Of a stretch of 64,000 bases of DNA, positions 45,573 through 56,160 are shown one piece after another; positions within the stretch are counted from its first letter, which is position 1, and each line of letters opens with the position of its first letter. The DNA is taken from positions 186,001 to 250,000 of the forward strand of contig NZ_RSED01000001.1 of NCBI RefSeq assembly GCF_003933735.1, given 5' to 3'. A program made the translations under genes and the position numbers. Origin of the DNA: Aquabacterium soli (GTDB taxonomy: Bacteria; Pseudomonadota; Gammaproteobacteria; Burkholderiales; Burkholderiaceae_C). The notes under the pieces were generated by a model, which saw nothing but the letters and a program-made list of their open reading frames with translations, did not search any database and had not been told where the DNA came from.

Positions 45573-47213
45573 TCAGGCGGCCACGGCCGGTTCGTCCAGG
45601 GCCTGCCTCAGCACATCGGGGATCTGCCCCTTCCAGTGCCGCAGCGGCTCGATCTTGATGTTGCCCTCGACCATGCCACGCAGGCGGCATTGGTCAAGGT
45701 ACAAATCCCGCATGTGCGGCAAAGCCACGCAGGCCGCGGGTTGCAGCTGGCCCAGTTCGCGCGCCAGCTTGTAGTGGAAGTTGTTCAGCAGGGCCTGCTC
45801 CAGCTGGCGGCCCAGCGAGCTTTCCAGCGCGCCGCGGTCGGTGCCCTCGGCGCATTCCACCAGCAGCACGTAGCCGGGCGACAGGCGGGTGCTCTGGTCC
45901 AGGGCCAGCAGGGTCACGGGCAGGCTGCCCTGCAGCGACATGCCGTCCTGGATCTGCTGGGCCAATGTGGCGCTGGTCTTCTCGCCCACCAGGTCGACGC
46001 CGTCGTTGCGGCCCAGGAAGGTCAGGCAGGGCACTTGGCCCAGGAAGCCGTCCACGCGTACCACATCGCTCATTTTGTAGCGGGCAAAGCCGGAGCCGGT
46101 GGTCAGGATGGGGATCACCTCCATGCCTTCACGCACCTGCCACGGCGCCAGCACCTGGCCGGTGGCCGTGTCCTCGAACTCGTAGAAGTGGCTGAGGTAG
46201 GCCAGCGGGAAGCGACCCTGGAAAGGGAAGGTCACCACGCCCTCGGTGGCCCACAGGCCCTTGCCCTGGAAATTGGCATGCGGCAGCAGGGCGCGCAACT
46301 TGTCGGCCCAGGGGGCGGCCGCAGCCGTGTCCCATGAGCTGACCACGGCCAGGCCGGGCCACAGCTTGGCGAAGAAGGCGGGATCGAGCTGGCCGTCCCA
46401 GGCGCGCAGCAGTTGCGCGGCGCGGGCTGAGCGCGGGCAGGCCACGCCGGGCATGCGGGCCGCGCGTGCGCCCCAGTCGCCGGTGTCCATCACCTGTGCC
46501 AACTCTTCGCGCCAGTGCGAGAGCTGCTCCAGGGCGCCCAGCGCGAACGTGGGGCTCCACACCGAGATGAAGCCCAGTGTCTCGTCGGCCACCAGGTAGG
46601 CCACGGTGGCGAACAGCGAGTCGTCCGAGGTTTCGGCCAGGGCCACGTCCTGCGGCACCGACTGCGTCAGATAAGCCAGCAGCCGCTTGCCCCACGACAG
46701 CATCTTCATGTCGTCGTTGATGTCGCCGGCGGTCTGGCCGCGCATGTCGGTGGGGATCCACGACAGCGACCAGTAGTGCGTGCCGCGCCCCTGCTTTGGG
46801 AACTGGCGATACAGGTCACCCACCCAGGCGCTGATGACCTCGTCGAGCTCTTCCAGGAACAGCTTGCTGTACGGGATCCATTTGACAGCGGAGGTGGAGC
46901 CGCTGGTGGGCTGGTAGCGCATCACCGGTGAATCGACCATCTCGCGTCCGCGCGACGCACGCTGGCGCTCCAGGGCCTCTGCGTAGTCGCCGTAGGTGGT
47001 CAGCGGCATGTGCTGGGCGAACTGCTCCCAGGTCCAGTCCGCGCGCACGCCGCGGCGCTGCCCCTCGGGCGATGCGGCCACGGCGGCCAGCCAACGCGAC
47101 AGCCGGCCGCGCTGGATGGCCTCCAGCTCGCCGAGGTGCCGTTCGAAACGCCGGCACCCGGGGGTGACCAGCAGCTTGAGGAGTTGGTGGCCGAATGAGG
47201 TTCCTGCGCCCAT
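45573..47213 (-). CDS. GH3-family acyl-adenylating amide synthetase
   Basis: 546 residues, full GH3 length. GH3 enzymes activate a carboxylic acid with ATP and conjugate it to an amino acid or other amine; plant members act on auxin and jasmonate, and the bacterial ones are mostly uncharacterised. The ATP-binding signature RYQPTSGSTSAVKWIPYS (about 97-115) is clear, with later motifs AYLSHFYEFEDT, IPILTTGSGFARYKMSDVVRVDGFL (hinge and adenylate binding) and FLGRNDGVDLVGEKT. The start ATG lies 2 bp after the stop of the upstream gene. Between two GNAT-like genes and ahead of export genes. A medium-chain acid or aryl acid substrate is possible but not shown. Confidence 0.88.
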   Translation of the reverse strand: MGAGTSFGHQLLKLLVTPGCRRFERHLGELEAIQRGRLSRWLAAVAASPEGQRRGVRADWTWEQFAQHMPLTTYGDYAEALERQRASRGREMVDSPVMRYQPTSGSTSAVKWIPYSKLFLEELDEVISAWVGDLYRQFPKQGRGTHYWSLSWIPTDMRGQTAGDINDDMKMLSWGKRLLAYLTQSVPQDVALAETSDDSLFATVAYLVADETLGFISVWSPTFALGALEQLSHWREELAQVMDTGDWGARAARMPGVACPRSARAAQLLRAWDGQLDPAFFAKLWPGLAVVSSWDTAAAAPWADKLRALLPHANFQGKGLWATEGVVTFPFQGRFPLAYLSHFYEFEDTATGQVLAPWQVREGMEVIPILTTGSGFARYKMSDVVRVDGFLGQVPCLTFLGRNDGVDLVGEKTSATLAQQIQDGMSLQGSLPVTLLALDQSTRLSPGYVLLVECAEGTDRGALESSLGRQLEQALLNNFHYKLARELGQLQPAACVALPHMRDLYLDQCRLRGMVEGNIKIEPLRHWKGQIPDVLRQALDEPAVAA

Positions 47214-47215
47214 GC

Positions 47216-48103
47216 TCAGGAAGCCTTGCCGCTCTCCAGTCCGTCCTGGACATCGGTGTCCAGCCAGGCTGTCGACGCGGTGGCGCGCTGCTCGTTGTCC
47301 ATCTTGCGTGCCACAGCCAGACCTTCAGGCTTGTGGGTGCCGAGGATGTGCTTCTTCACCCACTTCCAGGGCACGTCCACGATGGAGCGGAACAGGCTTT
47401 CGTAATCGCACGCTGCCAGGCAGGGCACTTCGGTGCCGCGGCGCCAGCCGGGGTTCACCTTCTCGAAGAAGGCGATGTGCGGGTTGCTGGCCTTGAGCTC
47501 GTTGGTGATGTCGGCCACTTCGCCCTTCAGGCGCACGTAGTCTTCACCGAAGTCGAGCACCATGTTCTTGCGATCGAACGCATCGGGGAACAGCTGCTGG
47601 CAATAGGCCTCGGTGATGGCGCGGTAGTGGTCGTCGCGGCCGGCGCGGTTGCCATCGACCTTCGGGTAGTAGTTGTAGAAGTTGTTGGTCATCAAGAGGT
47701 AGGTCTTGTACCCCTTGGAGATCAGGAACCAGTAGAACGGCACGAAGGGGCGCTTGATGCGCTCGATGATCAGGCGGCGGTAGAAGGTGTTGGCCAGGTC
47801 GTTGTTGCCCCAGTACTCCTTCTCGATGATGGTGTCGCCGCTGAAGATGCCCCGCACGCGCTTGTTCTCGATCTTCAGATCGAAGAAGGTCTGTGTCGAG
47901 AACCCTACCAGGCGGTCGTCGGCCTTGCGCTCGACCAGGATCACGCCCGACTTCTTGCTGAGGTCGCTCAGGAAGATGTCCAGCGAGGTGTTCTCGTAGT
48001 ACTGCGAGTACAGCTCGTACATCTGCTTGATGTGCGACACAGTGACCGACGAGATGGGACGGAAGAAGGTCCGGGTCTTTTCCTTGTGCGCGGGACTGGC
48101 CAT
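47216..48103 (-). CDS. GNAT-like protein heading the GH3/export operon
   Basis: 295 residues from ATG 48103, chosen for CGGAG 8 bases upstream; the frame opens to 48172 but crosses a leader hairpin. GVILVERKADDRLVGFSTQTFFDLKI and VRGIFSGDTIIEKEYWGNNDLANTF match the central strand and SGDT element seen in the GNAT gene of the same operon, so it is probably a remote GNAT relative, though without a clear RxxGxG/A loop. It is rich in Phe, Tyr and Asn (MTNNFYNYYPKVDGN). No signal peptide or membrane helix. Function unknown; likely a tailoring or transfer step with GH3. Confidence 0.75.
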   Translation of the reverse strand: MASPAHKEKTRTFFRPISSVTVSHIKQMYELYSQYYENTSLDIFLSDLSKKSGVILVERKADDRLVGFSTQTFFDLKIENKRVRGIFSGDTIIEKEYWGNNDLANTFYRRLIIERIKRPFVPFYWFLISKGYKTYLLMTNNFYNYYPKVDGNRAGRDDHYRAITEAYCQQLFPDAFDRKNMVLDFGEDYVRLKGEVADITNELKASNPHIAFFEKVNPGWRRGTEVPCLAACDYESLFRSIVDVPWKWVKKHILGTHKPEGLAVARKMDNEQRATASTAWLDTDVQDGLESGKAS

Positions 48104-48135
48104 GGTGTTGCTCCGTTGGTGGCCCTCGCGAAGCG

Positions 48136-48195
48136 CTCCATGCATGCCGCATGGAGAGAAGGCCGGAAACAAAGTGTTTCAGTGAACGATTGTTC
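48136..48195 (-). promoter_or_regulatory. Leader hairpin and operator-like dyad upstream of the GH3/export operon
   Basis: CTCCATGC (48136-48143) and GCATGGAG (48149-48156) form a perfect 8-bp stem with a 5-nt loop, 33 bp before the start codon on the operon's transcript strand. Further upstream GAAC-GATT-GTTC (48184-48195) is a perfect 12-bp palindrome, and AAACAAAGTGTTT nearby is a second imperfect dyad. The dyads suit a dimeric repressor or activator; the hairpin suits leader control. No regulator gene is adjacent. Confidence 0.5.
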
Positions 48196-48448
48196 GAGAG
48201 CATGCCAGTCGGACCCTTCTGAACAGGATGGGGCTTGCCCGGGGGCTCCCCCCAATCGAGGGATGACGCGTTAGATTTGTCGCGTCACGCCGGCGGTTCT
48301 GGTGGTGTCTCTTGCGCTCCTCCTTGAGGTGCGTCCTCCCTCTGTGATGCACCGTTTTCTGTCGTGCGCACGCGACTGGTGCGCTGCGATTAATCATCCA
48401 TTCACGGGGGCATCAGCACTTGCCCGCGATGCGCGATGTGCAGGGGGC

Positions 48449-48478
48449 TTGGTTTGCGTGGGGGTAAGCACGTATAAT
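48449..48478 (+). promoter_or_regulatory. atpI: Promoter of the atp operon
   Basis: Perfect -10 TATAAT (48473-48478) with TTGGTT (48449-48454) at an 18-bp spacing. It lies about 110 bp before the atpI start. The rest of the 484-bp intergenic region (48196-48448 and 48479-48587) shows no gene or further clear element. Confidence 0.65.
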
Positions 48479-48587
48479 CTTTGGGTTTTGCCGACATCAG
48501 GTCGGGTTCATTGTGCGCTGCCAGTGCGGGCTTGCCTTTAACGGGGTGTGCCGGCGCGGTGGCCAACGTGGTTGCTAGTGTTCTTTC

Positions 48588-49115
48588 ATGGAAAAGCCCA
48601 TGCCATCCTCCCCTGCGGTGGCGCCAGGGGCTCCAGCGAAAGCACCTGCAACTGCAGGGTGGCAGGATTCATTCTGGCCGCAGCAAGAGCCTGATCCCCC
48701 GGTGCAACCGCTCACGCGAGAAGAGGCGCAGGCCCTGATCGCGAAAAGCCCCTCCCTCTCGCCTTGGCGGGTGATCGCGCTGCAAGCGCTGATCGGGGTG
48801 GTCGTGGCGGTGATCTGGGGAGGCCTTTCTCGCAACCTGCCATCGCTCATCTCTGCACTTTATGGTGCAGCGGTGGTGGTGGTGCCCGGCGCGCTCATGG
48901 TGCGTGGGGTGTTCGGACGCGGGGCAAGGCGCAGTTTGGGTGGGCTCCTGTTCTGGGAGGTCGTCAAGCTGGCACTGGTGGTGGCCCTGCTCGCGTTGGC
49001 GCCCAAGTGGGTGCCCTCGCTGGATTGGGTTGCGCTGCTGGTCACCCTGGTGTTGTGCCTGAAGGTCAATGGGCTGGTCCTGCTGTGGCAGGGCTCCAAG
49101 AAATCTAGAGTCTGA
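48588..49115 (+). CDS. atpI: ATP synthase subunit I (AtpI)
   Basis: 175-residue accessory membrane protein that aids c-ring assembly or cation loading and is not part of the finished enzyme. A Pro/Ala-rich cytoplasmic N-terminus of about 60 residues precedes four hydrophobic helices (VIALQALIGVVVAVIWGGL, LISALYGAAVVVVPGALMV, LFWEVVKLALVVALLAL, WVALLVTLVLCLKVNGLVLL). Position directly before atpB supports the call. The long N-terminal tail is more than the E. coli protein has. Confidence 0.85.
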   Translation: MEKPMPSSPAVAPGAPAKAPATAGWQDSFWPQQEPDPPVQPLTREEAQALIAKSPSLSPWRVIALQALIGVVVAVIWGGLSRNLPSLISALYGAAVVVVPGALMVRGVFGRGARRSLGGLLFWEVVKLALVVALLALAPKWVPSLDWVALLVTLVLCLKVNGLVLLWQGSKKSRV

Positions 49116-49127
49116 CGAGAGTTGCTG

Positions 49128-50355
<1,228 letters not shown>

Positions 50356-50404
50356 TCGGTCTTTCTCGACTGAGTTTTTCAATTAACCGAGAAAGGTCCG
50401 AGCC

Positions 50405-50875
50405 GTGAATCTGAACGCAACGCTGATTGCGCAGATCGTGGTCTTCATGATCCTGTGGTGGTTCACGATGAAGTTCGTGTGGCCCCCGATCACGAAGGCT
50501 CTCGACGAGCGCGCCACCAAGATCGCGGACGGTCTGGCTGCCGCTGACAAGGCGAAGTCCGAACTGGCCTCCGCCAACCAGCGCGTGCAGCAGGAACTCG
50601 CTCAGTCCCGCGAAGACATCGCCAAGCGCATTGCCGACGCTGAAAAGCGCGGCAACACGCTGGTCGAGGATGCCAAAAGCCGCGCAGCGGCCGAGGCCGC
50701 CAAGATCGTCGCCGACGCCAAGGCCGAAGCCGACCAGCTGGTCGTGCGTGCCCGTGAGGCCCTGCGCGAGCAGGTCGCCACGCTGGCGGTCAAGGGCGCC
50801 GAGCAGATTCTGCAGCGCGAAGTCTCGCCCCAGGTCCACGCCGACCTGCTGAGCCGCCTCAAAACGGAGCTGTGA
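50405..50875 (+). CDS. atpF: ATP synthase Fo subunit b
   Basis: 156-residue peripheral-stalk subunit. It starts with GTG (50405) after GAAAGG. One N-terminal helix ([27 protein letters not shown]) and a long Ala/Glu/Lys coiled coil ([20 protein letters not shown]...). Only one b gene is present, so the stalk is a homodimer. Overlaps the upstream end of atpH leader. Confidence 0.96.
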   Translation: MNLNATLIAQIVVFMILWWFTMKFVWPPITKALDERATKIADGLAAADKAKSELASANQRVQQELAQSREDIAKRIADAEKRGNTLVEDAKSRAAAEAAKIVADAKAEADQLVVRAREALREQVATLAVKGAEQILQREVSPQVHADLLSRLKTEL

Positions 50876-50877
50876 TC

Positions 50878-51411
50878 ATGGCCGAGCTTGCCACCATCGC
50901 CCGCCCTTACGCCGACGCCTTGTTCAAGGCCGCGTCCGATGCCGACCAGGCTGCCTGGCTCGGTCAGGTCGAGGCCCTGGCCACGGTGGCCCGCGACCCG
51001 CAGCTGCGGTCCCTGGCGGACAACCCCGTCGTCACCAAGGAGCAAGTCTTCGAAGTGATGTCGGGTGCCGCCAAGGTGGCGCTGGCGCCGGCCGTGGCCA
51101 ACTTCTTGCGTACCGTTCTTGACAACGGTCGTCTGGCGGCCCTGCCGCTGATGGCCGAGCAGTTCCAATCCCTCGTGCATGCCCGTCAGGGTGTGTCCGA
51201 AGCCACTGTCTACAGTGCCTTCCCTGTCGATGCCGCCCAACTGGCCGACATCCAGGGTGCCCTGGAGAAGCGCTTCGGCCGCAAGCTGCAGCCCACGGTC
51301 CAGCTGGACCCGACGCTGATCGGTGGCGTGCGCGTGGTGGTGGGCGACGAGGTGCTCGACACCTCCGTCAAGGCCCGCCTGGAGCGCATGAAGACGGCCC
51401 TCCTGGCCTGA
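50878..51411 (+). CDS. atpH: ATP synthase F1 subunit delta
   Basis: 177-residue stalk cap linking b to the alpha3beta3 head. ATG 50878 starts [19 protein letters not shown], the family N-terminus; a GTG two codons earlier is less likely. The C-terminal [31 protein letters not shown] is characteristic. A 154-bp gap, long for this operon, separates it from atpA. Confidence 0.96.
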   Translation: MAELATIARPYADALFKAASDADQAAWLGQVEALATVARDPQLRSLADNPVVTKEQVFEVMSGAAKVALAPAVANFLRTVLDNGRLAALPLMAEQFQSLVHARQGVSEATVYSAFPVDAAQLADIQGALEKRFGRKLQPTVQLDPTLIGGVRVVVGDEVLDTSVKARLERMKTALLA

Positions 51412-51565
51412 CCCCGGAGAGCTGCCTGTCCAAGACTGGTGCACACATGGTCGCCCACCCCCCACTGGCTGGCCTTCAGGGCTGTCAAGTGAACCCTGAA
51501 ATCCAGCCGGTCGTTGTCAACGAGGTCTGCCCTGTGCAGCCCTTGACCAGACTGGGAGCAAAGCA

Positions 51566-53119
51566 ATGCAACTGAATCCCGCAGAAATTTCCGAACTGAT
51601 CAAGAGCCGCATCGAAGGTCTCGGCGCGGCTGCCGACATCCGCAACCAAGGCACGGTCATCTCCGTGACCGACGGTATCGTCCGCGTGCACGGCCTGTCC
51701 GATGCCATGCAGGGCGAAATGCTGGAGTTCCCCGCTGATGCCAGCGGCGTGCCCACCTACGGCCTGGCCCTGAACCTCGAGCGCGACTCCGTTGGCGCCG
51801 TGATCCTGGGCGGCTACGAGCACATCTCCGAAGGCGACGTGGTCAAGACCACCGGCCGCATCCTGGAAGTGCCCGTGGGCCCCGAGCTGGTTGGCCGCGT
51901 GGTCAACGCCCTGGGCCAGCCCATCGATGGCAAGGGCCCGATCAACGCCAAGCTGTCTTCTCCCATCGAGAAGATCGCTCCCGGCGTGATCGCCCGTGAG
52001 TCGGTGTCGCAACCCCTGCAGACCGGCCTGAAGTCGATCGACTCGATGGTGCCCGTCGGCCGTGGCCAGCGTGAGCTGATCATCGGCGACCGCCAGACCG
52101 GCAAGACCGCCGTCGCCATCGACGCGATCATCAACCAGAAGGGCCAGGGCGTGACGTGCATCTACGTCGCCATCGGCCAGAAGGCTTCGTCGATCAAGAA
52201 CGTGGTGCGCGCGCTGGAACAAGCCGGCGCGATGGCCTACACCATCGTCGTGGCCGCGTCGGCCTCTGACTCTGCTGCCATGCAGTTCGTGTCGGCCTAC
52301 TCCGGCTGCGCGATGGGCGAGTACTTCCGCGACCGCGGCGAAGACGCGCTGATCGTCTATGACGACCTGTCCAAGCAGGCCGTGGCCTACCGCCAAGTGT
52401 CGCTGCTGCTGCGCCGTCCTCCCGGCCGCGAAGCCTTCCCTGGTGACGTGTTCTACATCCACTCGCGTCTGCTGGAGCGTGCAGCCCGCGTGAACGCCGA
52501 CTACGTCGAAGCCTTCACCAAGGGTGAAGTCAAGGGCAAGACGGGTTCGCTGACGGCACTGCCCATCATCGAAACGCAAGCCGGTGACGTGTCCGCCTTC
52601 GTTCCGACCAACGTGATCTCGATCACCGACGGCCAGATCTTCCTGGAAACCAGCCTGTTCAACGCCGGTATCCGTCCCGCCATCAACGCCGGTATCTCGG
52701 TGTCGCGCGTGGGTGGCGCTGCCCAGACCAAGCTGATCAAAGGCCTGTCCGGCGGTATCCGTACCGACCTGGCGCAGTACCGTGAACTGGCCGCGTTCGC
52801 GCAGTTCGCCTCCGACCTGGACGAAGCCACCCGCAAGCAGCTGGACCGTGGTGCCCGCGTGACCGAACTGCTCAAGCAGGCTCAGTACTCGCCGCTGCCG
52901 ATCTCGCTGATGGGCGCGACGCTGTACGCCGTGAACAAGGGCTTCATGGACGATGTGGACGTGAAGAAGGTCCTGGCCTTCGAATCCGGTCTGCACCAGT
53001 TCCTCAAGACCAGCCACGCCGATCTGCTGAGCAAGCTGGAAGCCTCCAAGGCTCTGGACAAGGCAGCCGAAGGCGAACTTGAAGCAGCCATCGCTGCCTT
53101 CAAGAAGACCTTCGCCTAA
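51566..53119 (+). CDS. atpA: ATP synthase F1 subunit alpha
   Basis: 517-residue regulatory subunit of the F1 head. P-loop [30 protein letters not shown] beta-barrel linker, and the signature [17 protein letters not shown] are intact. Start fixed by GGGAGCAAAGC before ATG 51566 and by the family N-terminus [17 protein letters not shown]. Confidence 0.98.
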   Translation: MQLNPAEISELIKSRIEGLGAAADIRNQGTVISVTDGIVRVHGLSDAMQGEMLEFPADASGVPTYGLALNLERDSVGAVILGGYEHISEGDVVKTTGRILEVPVGPELVGRVVNALGQPIDGKGPINAKLSSPIEKIAPGVIARESVSQPLQTGLKSIDSMVPVGRGQRELIIGDRQTGKTAVAIDAIINQKGQGVTCIYVAIGQKASSIKNVVRALEQAGAMAYTIVVAASASDSAAMQFVSAYSGCAMGEYFRDRGEDALIVYDDLSKQAVAYRQVSLLLRRPPGREAFPGDVFYIHSRLLERAARVNADYVEAFTKGEVKGKTGSLTALPIIETQAGDVSAFVPTNVISITDGQIFLETSLFNAGIRPAINAGISVSRVGGAAQTKLIKGLSGGIRTDLAQYRELAAFAQFASDLDEATRKQLDRGARVTELLKQAQYSPLPISLMGATLYAVNKGFMDDVDVKKVLAFESGLHQFLKTSHADLLSKLEASKALDKAAEGELEAAIAAFKKTFA

Positions 53120-53129
53120 GGAGCACGCC

Positions 53130-53996
53130 ATGGCGGCAGGCAAGGAAATACGCGGCAAGATCAAGAGCGTCGAGAACACCAAGAAGATCACCAAGGCCAT
53201 GGAAATGGTCGCGGCTTCTAAGATGCGCAAGGCGCAGGATCGCATGCGCGCGGCCCGGCCTTACGCTGAAAAGGTGCGCAACATCGCAGCCAACCTGTCC
53301 AAGGCAAACCCCGAGTACGTCCACCCCTTCATGGTCGCCAACGTTGGCGCCAAGAAGGTGGGCTTCATCGTGGTGAGCACGGACAAGGGCCTGTGCGGTG
53401 GCCTCAACACCAACGTGCTGCGTGCCGTGACCAACAAGCTACGCGAGCTTGAAGGCGAAGGCATCAAGTCGGAAGTGGTCGCGATCGGCAACAAGGCGTT
53501 CGGCTTTTTCAACCGCATCGGTGCCAAGGTGGTCTCGCATGTCACGGGCATGGGCGACACGCCCCACCTCGACAAGCTGATCGGGCCGACCAAGGTGGTG
53601 CTGGACGCTTACGCGGCCGGCGAGCTGAGCGCGGTCTACCTGTGCTTCACCCGCTTCATCAACACGATGAAGCAGGAGCCGATGGTCGAGCAGCTGCTGC
53701 CGCTGAAGGCCGGCGATCTGCAGGCCGACGAGAACCACCAGTGGGACTACATCTACGAGCCTGATGCGCAGGCCGTGATCGATGACCTGTTGGTGCGCTA
53801 CGTCGAGGCGTTGGTCTACCAGGCCGTGGCCGAGAACATGGCGTCCGAGCAGTCGGCACGCATGGTGGCCATGAAGGCCGCGACCGACAACGCAGGCTCC
53901 GTGATCGGTGAGCTCAAGCTGGTCTACAACAAGACCCGCCAGGCCGCGATCACCAAGGAATTGTCCGAGATCGTCGCCGGTGCGGCTGCGGTCTGA
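53130..53996 (+). CDS. atpG: ATP synthase F1 subunit gamma
   Basis: 288-residue central rotor shaft. ATG 53130 ([27 protein letters not shown]) has AAGGAG upstream, formed by the end of atpA. The C-terminal signature [34 protein letters not shown] is conserved. Confidence 0.98.
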   Translation: MAAGKEIRGKIKSVENTKKITKAMEMVAASKMRKAQDRMRAARPYAEKVRNIAANLSKANPEYVHPFMVANVGAKKVGFIVVSTDKGLCGGLNTNVLRAVTNKLRELEGEGIKSEVVAIGNKAFGFFNRIGAKVVSHVTGMGDTPHLDKLIGPTKVVLDAYAAGELSAVYLCFTRFINTMKQEPMVEQLLPLKAGDLQADENHQWDYIYEPDAQAVIDDLLVRYVEALVYQAVAENMASEQSARMVAMKAATDNAGSVIGELKLVYNKTRQAAITKELSEIVAGAAAV

Positions 53997-54008
53997 CCCC
54001 AGATTTAA

Positions 54009-55442
<1,434 letters not shown>

Positions 55443-55447
55443 TTGGC

Positions 55448-55515
55448 GGCGCCCTGCGCGCCCTGACCGCGTTGCCGTGCTCGCCATAGCTTCCGCTATG
55501 TCTGCGCGCGGCGCC
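55448..55515. repeat. Long intergenic cruciform between atpD and atpC
   Basis: GGCGCC-CT-GCGCGC (55448-55461) pairs with GCGCGC-GGCGCC (55504-55515), leaving a two-base bulge; inside it CATAGC-TTCC-GCTATG (55485-55500) forms a second perfect hairpin. The layout resembles a REP/BIME-type element inserted in the operon. It could affect mRNA processing and lower epsilon-subunit expression relative to beta. Whether it is repeated in the genome cannot be told here. Confidence 0.55.
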
Positions 55516-55584
55516 TTGTCAGGACACGCATGGCTTGCCACTCACACCGTTTTGCACGCTAAATTGGTTTTTTAGGAAGCGCAT

Positions 55585-56001
55585 ATGTCCACCATTCACG
55601 TTGATGTTGTTTCGGCTGAGGAGTCTCTCTTCTCGGGCGAGGCCACCCTGGTGTCCGTGCCGGGTGAAGTGGGCGAGCTCGGCATCCTGCCGCGCCACGC
55701 GCCGCTGATCACGCGCATCAAGCCGGGTGCCGTGCGCATCCAGCGCGCCGACAACAAGCAGGAAGAGTTCGTCTTCGTTGCTGGCGGCATCGTGGAAGTG
55801 CAGCCGCACTGCGTCACCGTCCTGGCCGACACCGCCATCCGCGGCAAGGACCTGGACGAGGCCAAGGCGCTGGAAGCCCAGCGCGTGGCCCAGGAAGCCG
55901 TTCAGAACGCCAAGGGCGAGCTGGACCTGGCCAAAGCCCAGAGCGAGCTGACCATCATGGCCGCGCAGATTGCCGCGATCCGGCGCCTGCGCAGGAAGTG
56001 A
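55585..56001 (+). CDS. atpC: ATP synthase F1 subunit epsilon
   Basis: 138-residue regulatory subunit: N-terminal beta-sandwich ([41 protein letters not shown]) and a C-terminal two-helix domain ([29 protein letters not shown]) that can inhibit hydrolysis. Last gene of the operon, followed by an intrinsic terminator. Confidence 0.96.
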   Translation: MSTIHVDVVSAEESLFSGEATLVSVPGEVGELGILPRHAPLITRIKPGAVRIQRADNKQEEFVFVAGGIVEVQPHCVTVLADTAIRGKDLDEAKALEAQRVAQEAVQNAKGELDLAKAQSELTIMAAQIAAIRRLRRK

Positions 56002-56060
56002 TCGTCGCACTCACCGCTGTTGTCCGCCGGCCTTGAGCGCCGCCGGACACACGCCCCGCA

Positions 56061-56097
56061 GGCCCGCAGCACTCGTTGCCGCGGGCCTTTGTCGTTT
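56061..56097 (+). terminator. Terminator of the atp operon
   Basis: GGCCCGC (56061-56067) pairs with GCGGGCC (56081-56087), followed by TTTGTCGTTTT. Located 60 bp after the atpC stop. Confidence 0.75.
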
Positions 56098-56160
56098 TCA
56101 GGATCTGCTTGATCGAAGGCGGTTGTGATCCTCCCGCCTGCCCCTTGCCCGGAGCCCGCC

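Noticed and set aside
48184-48195. LexA/SOS box GAACGATTGTTC
   Set aside because: The sequence fits the Gram-positive SOS consensus, but betaproteobacterial LexA uses a different motif, and the downstream genes have no repair role.
51447-51575. Calling the 42-codon frame before atpA as a gene
   Set aside because: No ribosome-binding site and no conservation evidence; kept only as a low-interest finding.
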